DNA from: Azospirillum formosense
GTDB lineage: Bacteria; Pseudomonadota; Alphaproteobacteria; Azospirillales; Azospirillaceae
Length of the DNA: 64,000 nucleotides
Direction of reading: 5' to 3'
Assembly (NCBI RefSeq): GCF_040500525.1
Contig: NZ_CP159404.1
Coordinates: 1 to 64,000, forward strand
A model generated the notes under the pieces. The model saw only the letters and a program-made list of their open reading frames with translations, made no database searches and was not told the DNA's origin. Made by a program: the position numbers and the translations under genes. Shown piece after piece: positions 50,006 through 57,703 of this stretch. How positions within the stretch are numbered: position 1 is the stretch's first letter; the number at the start of each line of letters is the position of its first letter.

Positions 50006-51029
50006 GGGCCATCACCTCCGGCATGCGGGCACGTTCCTGAATCAGCGCGTCGGCGACGGCCTGATAGACCTCGTAGCCCGGCGCGTCCGGCACCGCCTCC
50101 AGCGCGGCGCGCCCGGCGGCCACCGCCTGGGCGTAGACGGTCGCCCGCGGGATCGGGCCGAAGACGCGCAGCTTCGCGCCGAACAGCTTGCGGATGTCGT
50201 CCAGCGACGCCTGGTCCTGGGTCAGCCGCGCGTTGAACATCGTCGGCAGGATGCCGAGAACGCTGACCCCCGGGTTGGCCCGGCGGCGGATCATGTCCAG
50301 GTTCTCCAGCAGGAATTCCACGCCGGCGACGCTCAGCATCTCGGTCTGGCAGGGAATGGCGACGGTGTTGGCGGCGGTCAGCGCATTGCGCGCCAGCATC
50401 CCGAAATGCGGCGGGGTGTCGACGAAGATGAAATCGTAGCTCTGCCGCGCCCCGCCATCCAGGCATTCCCGAAGCGCGCAGTCCCCCGACGACTGGCTCT
50501 GCAGCTCGGCCTCCGCGTCGCCCAGCCGCATGCCGCTGGGGATCACGTCCAGACCGCTGTCGGTGGTGACGATGTAATCGCCGAGGTCGAACCCCTTCCC
50601 CCGCGATTTCAGCGCCTCCACGGACGCCTTCAGCGCGTAGTAGAGGGTTTTCTCCTCACGCTCGCGCTCGATGGAGTTGATGCCGAGATGGATGGTGGCG
50701 TTGGCCTGGGGGTCCGCGTCGATCAGCAGAACCTTGAAGTGCCGGGCGAGCAGGGTGGCGGTGTTGACGGTGAAGGCCGTCTTGCCCACGCCGCCCTTGC
50801 GGTTGGCCGCGGCACAAATCAGCGCCGGGCCATGCTGCGTCACCGTTCCGATCTTCTCCTGCAGCAGCAGGGAAATGACCGGGGCCGGAATCTTCTCGCT
50901 GCCGTTTTCCCAGCGCGAGATCTTCGCCTTGTCGTATTTCCGGCCGAGTTTTTCGTTCAGCCAAGCCGCGAAATCCGGCTGGTTCAGCGTCCGGCCTTCC
51001 CGGAACGCCTTGATGTCCTCGCCGCGCAT
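49995..51029 (-). CDS. parA: ParA-type partition ATPase with N-terminal HTH (type Ia-like)
   Basis: Walker-type partition ATPase (344 aa). The N-terminal about 60 residues form an XRE-like DNA-binding domain (DFAAWLNEKLGRKYDKAKISRWENGSEKIP), as in ParA proteins that also repress their own operon. The deviant Walker A is NRKGGVGKT (76-84), then DADPQANAT, DFIFVDTPPHFG and the PCQTEMLSVAG segment. AGGGGA lies 8 nt before the ATG at 51029. A 13-bp inverted repeat and a palindrome identical to the site behind parB are upstream. The initiator gene of the replicon is 48 kb away rather than in a repABC array. Confidence 0.93.
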   Translation of the reverse strand: MRGEDIKAFREGRTLNQPDFAAWLNEKLGRKYDKAKISRWENGSEKIPAPVISLLLQEKIGTVTQHGPALICAAANRKGGVGKTAFTVNTATLLARHFKVLLIDADPQANATIHLGINSIEREREEKTLYYALKASVEALKSRGKGFDLGDYIVTTDSGLDVIPSGMRLGDAEAELQSQSSGDCALRECLDGGARQSYDFIFVDTPPHFGMLARNALTAANTVAIPCQTEMLSVAGVEFLLENLDMIRRRANPGVSVLGILPTMFNARLTQDQASLDDIRKLFGAKLRVFGPIPRATVYAQAVAAGRAALEAVPDAPGYEVYQAVADALIQERARMPEVMAHVA

Positions 51030-51091
51030 GGTTCATTCCCCTGCCTTGCCCCAAGGCCACTTTTGCGCGGCGCCGGAGTCCGGTCAAGCCG

Positions 51092-51130
51092 GAATGTTGA
51101 CTCCGGAGCAGGGGAGGGGAGTCAACATTC
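51092..51130. promoter_or_regulatory. Candidate ParA autoregulatory operator upstream of parA
   Basis: Perfect 13-bp inverted repeat GAATGTTGACTCC (51092-51104) / GGAGTCAACATTC (51118-51130), 13-bp spacer, starting 63 bp before the parA ATG. TTGACT inside it resembles a -35 element. The HTH of ParA makes it the natural ligand, but this is inferred. Confidence 0.5.
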
Positions 51131-51131
51131 G

Positions 51132-51149
51132 GCGAGAAAATTTTCTCGC
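51132..51149. promoter_or_regulatory. Candidate parS site, upstream of parA
   Basis: GCGAGAAAATTTTCTCGC, an 18-bp perfect palindrome, the same core as at 49086-49103. The two copies bracket parAB and are AT-rich in a GC-rich background, as expected for ParB-binding centromere sites. Confidence 0.6.
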
Positions 51150-51212
51150 GGGCCTTTCCCTCGAGACGGGCCCCCGGCGGGCGGTGCGGCACGGCACCAC
51201 CCGCCGCTCCGG

Positions 51213-51986
51213 TCAGCCAGGCTTGTAGGCCGCCTTTGCCTCGGGCATCAGCTTTTGCAGCGCGGCGATGCGGTCCGTCGTGCCCGGGTGGGTTGACATG
51301 AAGGTCGGCGGCTCGTTCCCCGCCTGCTTCATGTTCTGCCACAGCTCGATGGCCGCCTGCGGGTCGTAGCCGGCGCGGGCCATCATCAGCAGGCCGGCGC
51401 GGTCGGCCGCCAGCTCCTGGTTGCGGGAATAGGGCAGAAGCAGGCCGTACTGCGCGCCGGTGCCCAGCGCCGCGGCGATCATCTCGCTGCCGCCGACCCC
51501 GCTCGCCCCAGCCACGGCCCCCAGGATGCTGGTGCCGGCGTCGGTGGCCATCTGGGTGCTCACCCGCTCGGCGGCGTGGCCTTCCAGATTGTGGGCGATC
51601 TCGTGGCCGATGACGGCGGCGAGCTGCGCGTCGGTCTTGGCGTATTGGAACAGCCCCTCATAGACGCCGATCTTCTGGCCGGGCAGGGCGAAGGCGTTGG
51701 CCTCCTGGCCCTTGAACACGCGCACCTCCCAGCCCGCGGGGTCGAGCGAGGCGGCGCGCAGCAGGCGGGCGGAGATCTGCTCGGCGCGGCGCTGGTAACT
51801 GGCGTTGGTGGTGGCCGGGGTCGACTGGATCAGGCGTTGCCAGTCCTGCTGGCCGAGTTCGACGAGCTGCTCCTGCGAGACGAGGTTCAGCCCGAGCCCC
51901 GTCGAGTTTCCGGCGCATCCGGCCAGCGCCAGGGACCCGGCCAGCGCCGCGGCAAGGCACATGGGTCGGACGGTCATGGTCGGCAT
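51213..51986 (-). CDS. M48-family metallopeptidase lipoprotein (LoiP/YggG-like)
   Basis: Zinc endopeptidase of 257 aa anchored by a lipid: signal peptide with lipobox LAGC (C24). The M48 motif HEIAH (128-132), with E129 catalytic, and the third ligand Glu E191 in NQELAADRAGLLMMARAGYDP are in place. FMSTHPGTTDRIAAL is the conserved C-terminal block. Related proteins are periplasmic quality-control proteases. The ATG at 51986 has GGAGGAACAGAC upstream; a frame extends to 52139 but without lipoprotein features. It is in the same direction as parA but separated by 63 nt and the palindromes, so probably unlinked. Confidence 0.93.
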   Translation of the reverse strand: MPTMTVRPMCLAAALAGSLALAGCAGNSTGLGLNLVSQEQLVELGQQDWQRLIQSTPATTNASYQRRAEQISARLLRAASLDPAGWEVRVFKGQEANAFALPGQKIGVYEGLFQYAKTDAQLAAVIGHEIAHNLEGHAAERVSTQMATDAGTSILGAVAGASGVGGSEMIAAALGTGAQYGLLLPYSRNQELAADRAGLLMMARAGYDPQAAIELWQNMKQAGNEPPTFMSTHPGTTDRIAALQKLMPEAKAAYKPG

Positions 51987-52165
51987 GTCTGTTCCTCCGT
52001 TGTGGTTCTGTCCGCCGCATCCTATCCGATGGCGGATGGACTGTGCCGGGGCAATTCGGTGGTCATGATTCTGGTGCGCGGGTTCTGGAAGCCGCAACGT
52101 TTTGCGGGGCGGGATGTTGCTTCCCGTCACCGCCGGCACACGGCGGATCGAACCTGGAGATCGAC

Positions 52166-52774
52166 ATGCCGATCAAAGCCTTCGCGCTGAACTGCACCCT
52201 GAAGCCGTCGGGAAAGCCGTCATCGACGGACGCGATGATCGGCCTGCTCCAGAAGGATCTGGCGGCCCATGGAGTGGAGGTGGGGGCGCCGGTCCGCGTC
52301 GCCGACCATGACGTGAAGCCCGGCGTCACCTCGGACGAGGGGCCGGGCGACGCCTGGCCGGACCTGCGCCGCCAGGTGCTGGAGGCGGACATCCTCATCC
52401 TCGGCACGCCGATCTGGATGGGCCAGCCCTCCAGCGTGTGCAAGCGGGTGCTGGAGCGCATGGACGCCTTCCTCGGCGAGACGGACGATCAGGGCCGCAT
52501 GGTGTCCTACGGCAAGGTCGCGCTGGTGGCCGTCGTCGGCAACGAGGACGGCGCCCACCATGTCTCGGCGGAGCTGTTCCAGGCCTTGAACGACGTCGGC
52601 TTCACGCTCGCCGCCAACGCCGTCTGCTACTGGGTGGGGGAGGCGATGCAGAAGACCGACTTCCAGGATTTGGACAGGGTGCCGGACAAGGTCGTCTCCA
52701 CCTCGGCCATGGCCGCGCGCAACGCCGCCCATCTCGCGCGCTTCCTGCAGGAGAAACAGTATCCCGGCGAATGA
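52166..52774 (+). CDS. Flavodoxin-fold NAD(P)H-dependent FMN reductase
   Basis: Flavoprotein of 202 aa. The N-terminal ALNCTLKPSGKPSSTDAMIGLL is the FMN-phosphate loop of the NADPH-dependent FMN reductase/flavodoxin family. GTPIWMGQPSSVCKRVLERMDAFLGE is the second flavin contact and VALVAVVGNEDGAHH follows. It may reduce quinones or act as a flavodoxin-like oxidoreductase; the partner is unknown. TGGAGA lies 6-10 nt before the ATG. It is followed by the 14-bp palindrome at 52786. Confidence 0.85.
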   Translation: MPIKAFALNCTLKPSGKPSSTDAMIGLLQKDLAAHGVEVGAPVRVADHDVKPGVTSDEGPGDAWPDLRRQVLEADILILGTPIWMGQPSSVCKRVLERMDAFLGETDDQGRMVSYGKVALVAVVGNEDGAHHVSAELFQALNDVGFTLAANAVCYWVGEAMQKTDFQDLDRVPDKVVSTSAMAARNAAHLARFLQEKQYPGE

Positions 52775-52785
52775 CGCTCACTGCG

Positions 52786-52799
52786 ATTAGACGTCTAAT
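52786..52799. promoter_or_regulatory. 14-bp palindrome upstream of the HTH-tail gene
   Basis: ATTAGACGTCTAAT, perfect, 12 nt after the flavodoxin stop and about 155 bp before the start of the HTH protein. It could be an operator; short and low in GC, it stands out from the flanks. Confidence 0.4.
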
Positions 52800-52952
52800 A
52801 GCGTCGCGACGCCATCCCCTCCCGGCCGTGCCATTCTGTGGATGTCCGGGAAAAGAGCCTTCTCAACCGCCCGCGCGATTCCATGTATAGTCGGTCTTGT
52901 AGGCCGGCGATGCGATGGCGTCGCCGCGGTTGGATGGTGGCAGGAGGAACGG

Positions 52953-53675
52953 GTGGCGACGCTCAAGGAATTCGAAGAAGCCTTGAAGACGGCGGGCAAC
53001 ACGGAGGCCCTGGAGATCCTGGGCAAGCTGCGCGAGCGCGACAAGGCCCAGCGGTCGATCCGTCCGGCGCGGCGCGTCGTTGGCAAGAAGATGACTCCGG
53101 AACTCGCCGCGCAGATCCTGGAGCTTCACCGCACCACCGACATGACCCAGCAGGAGATCGCGTTCCAGCTCGGCGTCAACCAGGGGCGCGTGAACGAAGT
53201 CATCAAGCGCGGCAAGTGGCTGAACGACGATCCCAACGCGCCGGAGGCCATCGCCCGCGACAAGGCCAAGGCCCGCGTCAAGGACGGGACGGGCATTGAG
53301 CCGCGCCCGTCCCGCCCGAAGAAGAAAAAGGCGGAGAAGCCGGCCGAGGACGCGGCCGTGGAGCCGGTCCAGGAGACCGTGGCGGAGGACTCGCCGCCTG
53401 TCGCTGCGCCGCCCGTGGAAACACCGCCCGTGGAGGCGCCAGCCGCGGAGGAACCGGCACAGGCTCCCGAGCCGGTGGAGATGTCTCCGCCTCCTCCCAC
53501 GCCCGGGCCGGCTCCTCTTGAGCGGGTGGAGATGGCCTTGAACCCGGACGTCCAGGATACGGCCGCCCAGGACCAGTCACCCGAGGACAAGCCGGCTGCG
53601 GAGAAGGCGCCCAAAGAGAAGAAGAAAAAGCGCAAGGCGGAGCCGCCGGCGCAGCTTCTCTTCGACGGGCTGTAA
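52953..53675 (+). CDS. HTH protein with long Pro/Ala/Glu-Lys tail, unknown function
   Basis: Predicted DNA-binding protein of 240 aa starting at GTG (52953) with a strong AGGAGG 5-6 nt upstream. The first 35 residues are helical; 47-90 contain an HTH (MTPELAAQILELHRTTDMTQQEIAFQLGVNQGRVNEVIKRGKW). Residues about 95-225 are a low-complexity linker rich in Pro, Ala, Glu and Lys. The last residues PAQLLFDGL look like a conserved peptide. The composition suggests a nucleoid-associated or scaffold-type protein. I do not recognise a family. The tail codons are in frame with normal third-position bias, so it is translated. It converges with the AbrB-type gene with 9 nt between. Confidence 0.6.
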   Translation: MATLKEFEEALKTAGNTEALEILGKLRERDKAQRSIRPARRVVGKKMTPELAAQILELHRTTDMTQQEIAFQLGVNQGRVNEVIKRGKWLNDDPNAPEAIARDKAKARVKDGTGIEPRPSRPKKKKAEKPAEDAAVEPVQETVAEDSPPVAAPPVETPPVEAPAAEEPAQAPEPVEMSPPPPTPGPAPLERVEMALNPDVQDTAAQDQSPEDKPAAEKAPKEKKKKRKAEPPAQLLFDGL

Positions 53676-53684
53676 GGCGTCCGC

Positions 53685-54713
53685 TCAGCCGCGGCGGGGC
53701 TGCCACCAGCGGGCCAGGAAGCCCAGCCCGGCGAAGCGCACGACGTGGTGCGTGCCGACGAAGGCAGTGTCCAGGCCGAGCACGAAGGCCACGATGGTCA
53801 TCGCCTCCACCCCGCCCGGCGCGTAGGCGAGCCAGAGCTGGCCGAAGGGAAGCCCGAGCAGCCAAGCCCCCGCCCAGGCGAAGACCGAGGACAGGACGAG
53901 CGCCAGCGCCACGCTTTCCAGCGACGGGCGCAGCGCCGCCCGCAGGGACGCCAGCGTGACACCGGCGAAACGCGACCCGATCAGCGCTCCCGTCACCACG
54001 AAGCCCGCGTTCAGCAGCCCGTTCGGCAACCGGTGGTCCACGACCCCGCTGCCGTGCAGCACGGCGCTTCCCAGCATGGCGCCCAGCAGCACGCCGCCCG
54101 GCACGCGCAGCTTCTGGAACAGCAGGCCGGCCAGGGCGCTGGCGCCGACCAGCAAGGCCAGTTCGGGCAGGGCGCCCGCCGGGTCGGACGGGGCAGGGCG
54201 GGGCGGAAGGCCGGGGGTGGACGACACCAGATCCAGCAGCCAGGGCATGGCGGCGACCAGCACGAACAGCCGCAGGCTCTGCGCCAGCGCCACCCGCGGC
54301 AGGTCGGCCCGGCTCTCCGCAGCCAGTACCAGCACCGCGCCCAGCGCGCCGGGAACGGCGGCGTAGCGGGCGGTCGCCGGGTCCCAGCGGTGCACCCGCT
54401 CCAGCCACGCCGAGCAGGCGTACAGGCAGGCCATCACCGATCCGGCGAGAAGCGCCATGCTGAGCGGCCAGGAGGCCATCTGGTGCAGGGTGTCCGGCGT
54501 CACCCCGGCGCCCATGGAAATGCCCAGCAGGACGAAGGCGGCGGTGCCGAGCGGGGAGGGCAGGCGGAGTTTCATCCCGCCGAGCGCCCCGCCGGCCACC
54601 GCGGTCATCGCCCCCATCAGCCACGCCGCGGGCAGACCGGCGACGGCGAACAGACCCCCACCCAGTGTGGCCAGAAGGAGGGTCAGGGCGGTGGCGGCGA
54701 GTCGCTTCATCAT
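53685..54713 (-). CDS. AbrB-family (COG3180) membrane protein
   Basis: Integral membrane protein of 342 aa with two homologous halves of about 160 residues: AALPAAWLMGAM-like and PGGVLLGAMLGSAVL segments each end in short loops. The family was named after a putative regulator of ammonia monooxygenase but its members look like transporters. About ten TM helices are visible. No ammonia-oxidation genes are around. The start (54713 or 54710, tandem ATGs) is weakly supported by Shine-Dalgarno sequence. Divergent from the isomerase gene. Confidence 0.8.
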   Translation of the reverse strand: MMKRLAATALTLLLATLGGGLFAVAGLPAAWLMGAMTAVAGGALGGMKLRLPSPLGTAAFVLLGISMGAGVTPDTLHQMASWPLSMALLAGSVMACLYACSAWLERVHRWDPATARYAAVPGALGAVLVLAAESRADLPRVALAQSLRLFVLVAAMPWLLDLVSSTPGLPPRPAPSDPAGALPELALLVGASALAGLLFQKLRVPGGVLLGAMLGSAVLHGSGVVDHRLPNGLLNAGFVVTGALIGSRFAGVTLASLRAALRPSLESVALALVLSSVFAWAGAWLLGLPFGQLWLAYAPGGVEAMTIVAFVLGLDTAFVGTHHVVRFAGLGFLARWWQPRRG

Positions 54714-54926
54714 CCGTCGGGTCCGGCTGCGGCAAGGGCCGTGCACTGTGCGTGTCCCCCGCAATCCCGCGCAACCGGTATGGGCGGTCACCTGACAAGC
54801 GTGTGCGGCATAGGCCAGCGATTGTTCGGACCGTCCGCCTGCGGCATTGTCGGAACAACCGGCCGCCACGGCGGCCCAGACGACGCGGGAGGGGACCATG
54901 CCCACAACAGCCGGAGGACGGACGCC

Positions 54927-55715
54927 ATGAGGTTCGCCGCCAACCTGTCCATGATGTTCACCGAGCGGCCTTTTCTGGAGCGGTTCGGCGCGGCGGCGGC
55001 GGCCGGCTTCGACGCGGTGGAGTTCCTCTTCCCCTATGATGTTCCGGCGGAGCGGATCAAGGCGGCGCTGGACGAGCATGGGCTGACCCAGGCGCTGTTC
55101 AATCTGCCTCCCGGCGACTGGGCAGCGGGGGAGCGCGGCATCGCCTGCCTGCCGGGACGCGAGGCGGAGTTCCGCGAGGGCGTTGCGGCGGCCATCGCCT
55201 ACGCCACGGTGCTGGGGAACCGCCTGCTGCACTGCATGGCCGGCATCCCGCCGCAGGGAATGGATCGGGAGGAGGCGCTGGCGGTCTACACCGGCAATCT
55301 GCGCCACGCCGCCGCGGCCTGCGCGGAGGCCGGGTTGACTCTGCTGGTCGAGCCGATCAACAACCGCGACATGCCCGGCTATCTGATGAACGGCACCGCG
55401 CTGGCCCGCCGGGTGATCGGAGACGTGGGGGCGCCGAACCTGAAGCTCCAGCTCGATCTCTACCATTGCCAGATCAGCGAGGGCGACCTCGCCACCCGCA
55501 TCCGGGCCAACGCCGATCTCACCGCCCATGTTCAGATCGCCGGCGTGCCCGACCGCCAGGAACCCGACCGCGGCGAGGTGCATTATCCCTATCTGTTCGA
55601 GGTTCTGGCCGGCACCGGCTACCGGGGCTTCATCGGCTGCGAGTACCGGCCCCGCGCCCGCACCGAGGACGGGCTGGGCTGGTTCCACGCCGCCAACACG
55701 CGGGCCGCGCGCTGA
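54927..55715 (+). CDS. hyi: Hydroxypyruvate isomerase family protein (Hyi/OtnI)
   Basis: TIM-barrel sugar-isomerase-like enzyme (262 aa) interconverting hydroxypyruvate and tartronate semialdehyde, in glyoxylate or related C3/C4 acid use. Key segments: FAANLSMMFTERPFLERF at the N-terminus, AAGFDAVEFLFPYD, LLVEPINNRDMPGYLMN with the first metal Glu, LQLDLYHCQISEGDL with the second metal residues, and GFIGCEYRP. GGAGG lies 9-10 nt before the ATG. An AEC transporter gene begins 2 nt after its stop, so the pair forms an operon. Other members (2-oxo-tetronate isomerase) use different substrates. TTGTTC/GAACAA arms at 54822 and 54853 may be an operator. Confidence 0.85.
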   Translation: MRFAANLSMMFTERPFLERFGAAAAAGFDAVEFLFPYDVPAERIKAALDEHGLTQALFNLPPGDWAAGERGIACLPGREAEFREGVAAAIAYATVLGNRLLHCMAGIPPQGMDREEALAVYTGNLRHAAAACAEAGLTLLVEPINNRDMPGYLMNGTALARRVIGDVGAPNLKLQLDLYHCQISEGDLATRIRANADLTAHVQIAGVPDRQEPDRGEVHYPYLFEVLAGTGYRGFIGCEYRPRARTEDGLGWFHAANTRAAR

Positions 55716-55717
55716 CC

Positions 55718-56608
55718 ATGGACCTGCTCGCCCCCCTGTCCAGCATCGCCGCGGTCGTCGTGCCGGTGTTCCTGATCGCCGCCCTCGGCTTCGGCTGGAG
55801 CCGCGCCAAGCTGCCTTACGACAGCGCCTTCATCACCACCTTCGCGATCAACGTCTCCACCCCCTGTCTGGTCTTTTCCTCGCTGGCCCGGCTGACGCTG
55901 GGCGGGGACGACCTGCTGACCATGGCGGTGGCCTCGGTCGGCAGCATGGCGCTGGCCGGGCTGATGGCGACGCCGATCCTGCTCGCCAGCCGCCTGCCGC
56001 TGCGCGTCTATCTGCCGGCGCTCAGTTTTCCCAACGGCGGCAACATGGGCATCCCCGTCTGCCTGTTCGCCTTTGGGGAGACCGGGATGGGGCTGGCGGT
56101 GCTGTTCTTCGCGACGCTCGCCGTCCTCCAGTTCACCATCGGCCCGGCCCTGGCGGCGGGGCGCACGGACGCCAGGCAGGTGCTGCGCACCCCGGTGATC
56201 TACGCGGTCGCGCTGGCCGTGCTGGTCCTGATGACCGGCTTCCAGCCGCCGCAATGGGTGACCAACACGACGACGCTGCTCGGCAACTGCGCGGTGCCGC
56301 TGATGCTGTTCTCGTTGGGGGTGGCCCTGGCTGGGCTGCGGATGCAGGGCATGCTGCGCTCGCTGGCCATGTCGGCGCTGCGCCTGCTGCTCGGCTTCGC
56401 CGCCGGGCTGGCGGTGGTGGAGGTGCTGGGCCTGGAGGGCACGATGCGCGGCGTCGTGCTGCTGGAAAGCACCATGCCGGTGGCGGTGTTCAACTATCTC
56501 TGGGCGCTGCGCTACAACAATGCGCCGCAGGAGGTCGCCGGAATGGTTCTGGGCTCGACCGCGCTGTCGTTCCTCACGCTGCCGCTGCTGCTGGCCGCGG
56601 TGATGTGA
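55718..56608 (+). CDS. AEC-family (auxin efflux carrier-like) membrane transporter
   Basis: Membrane transporter of 296 aa with about 8-10 TM helices. The signature region NVSTPCLVFSSLARL and the mid-protein break SFPNGGNMGIPVCLFAFG are typical of the AEC family (for example malate and malonate carriers). ESTMPVAVFNYLWALRYNN near the C-terminus is the second conserved break. The ATG begins 2 nt after hyi, so it is likely an organic-acid transporter for the same pathway. Substrate is not known. Confidence 0.88.
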   Translation: MDLLAPLSSIAAVVVPVFLIAALGFGWSRAKLPYDSAFITTFAINVSTPCLVFSSLARLTLGGDDLLTMAVASVGSMALAGLMATPILLASRLPLRVYLPALSFPNGGNMGIPVCLFAFGETGMGLAVLFFATLAVLQFTIGPALAAGRTDARQVLRTPVIYAVALAVLVLMTGFQPPQWVTNTTTLLGNCAVPLMLFSLGVALAGLRMQGMLRSLAMSALRLLLGFAAGLAVVEVLGLEGTMRGVVLLESTMPVAVFNYLWALRYNNAPQEVAGMVLGSTALSFLTLPLLLAAVM

Positions 56609-56611
56609 AGA

Positions 56612-56712
56612 GGGGAGGGGGCACTAACGCCCCCTCCCCGGCCCTCCCCCGCTGGGCGGGGGAGGGAGAAACAGTTCCCTCCCCTGCGTTAGCGGGGGAG
56701 GGTTAGGGTGGA
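56612..56712. repeat. GC-rich intergenic palindrome cluster (REP-like)
   Basis: Three G/C hairpins in the gap between convergent transporter and glycosyltransferase genes: 56612-56622/56629-56639 (11-bp arms), 56642-56651/56657-56666 (10-bp arms) and CCCTCCCC/GGGGAGGG near 56678-56702. They share the CCCTCCCC core but not the exact arms of the 23-kb element. They are likely terminator and mRNA-end structures. Confidence 0.6.
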
Positions 56713-56716
56713 AGCC

Positions 56717-57703
56717 TCACGCCGTCGCGGCGTCCGAATGGGTCGCCGCGCGGACCCGGCGGTGGAAGGACGGCGGCACCACGCAGGTCCCGAAGAACAT
56801 CAGGTAATGCCGCATCTTCGGGTCGCCCGCTCGGGTCGCCTCGGCCAGCAGGCGGCGGACGGCGTTCCAGTCGCCCTCGCGGCGGGCCATGCCGACGACC
56901 TTGGTCATCAGGAAGGCGGCGTAGGCGTTGCCGGTCATCAGCGGCCGGTGCGTGCGCGCCCACTCGAAGGCCTGGCGCCAGTCGTCCACCGAATGCAGCG
57001 AGGCGCGCCCCTCGTCGATCTCCACGAAGCACAGCGGCTCGTTGACGAAGACCAGCTCCGCGCCGGGCTGATCCAGCGCGCGGAACAGCCAGCCCCAATC
57101 CTCGAAATGGCGGTAGTCCGGCATCGGCACGGCAAGCGCCAGCGAGCGCGGCACCATGATCGTCGGGGTGGCGAGATAGCCGGGGCGGGACAGCGGGCTG
57201 CGGCGGTCGATCAGGTAGTCGCTGATCGGCTCGCCCGGCTCCGGCCGGCGCTGCGGCCAGACGTAGCGGCGCTCGCCGATGCTGACGCTCGTGCTGCAGG
57301 ACACGACCGGCAGCGTGGCGCCCGACGCCTTGGCGGCGGCGAGCTGGCGCTCCAGCTTTTCCGGCGCCCAGGCATCGTCGTCGTCCAGGAAGGCGATCCA
57401 TTCCCCCCGCGCCGCCTGCACGCCGGCGTTGCGCGCCCCCGCGGGGCCGAGCGACGCCGGGTTCTGCACGATTCGCAGGCGGCGGTCCTCCACCGCCTCC
57501 AGCGCCGCGACGGTCGCCGGGTCCGGCCCGTCGACGACGACGACGATCTCCAGGTCCTTGAGCGTCTGGGCGCGCACGCTCTCCACGGCGTTCAGCACCA
57601 GATGCGGGCGGTTGCGCGTCGGGATGACCGCGCTGACGGTGACGGGCGGGGCTTCCGCCGTCCCGTTCTTCGCTTCACCGCCGTTCATCGCAACGTCCTT
57701 CAT
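56717..57703 (-). CDS. Glycosyltransferase family 2
   Basis: GT-A fold glycosyltransferase (328 aa). VSAVIPTRNRPHLVLNAVESVRAQT at the N-terminus, IVVVVDGPD, GPAGARNAGVQAARGEWIAFLDDDDAW with the metal-binding DDD, and a later FEDWGWLFRAL block with the probable catalytic acidic residues. No TM segment, so it is a cytoplasmic enzyme adding a sugar to a lipid-linked intermediate. It is the last gene of the exopolysaccharide operon; its ATG overlaps the stop of the previous gene (ATGA). An internal ATG at 57688 is possible. Confidence 0.88.
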   Translation of the reverse strand: MKDVAMNGGEAKNGTAEAPPVTVSAVIPTRNRPHLVLNAVESVRAQTLKDLEIVVVVDGPDPATVAALEAVEDRRLRIVQNPASLGPAGARNAGVQAARGEWIAFLDDDDAWAPEKLERQLAAAKASGATLPVVSCSTSVSIGERRYVWPQRRPEPGEPISDYLIDRRSPLSRPGYLATPTIMVPRSLALAVPMPDYRHFEDWGWLFRALDQPGAELVFVNEPLCFVEIDEGRASLHSVDDWRQAFEWARTHRPLMTGNAYAAFLMTKVVGMARREGDWNAVRRLLAEATRAGDPKMRHYLMFFGTCVVPPSFHRRVRAATHSDAATA

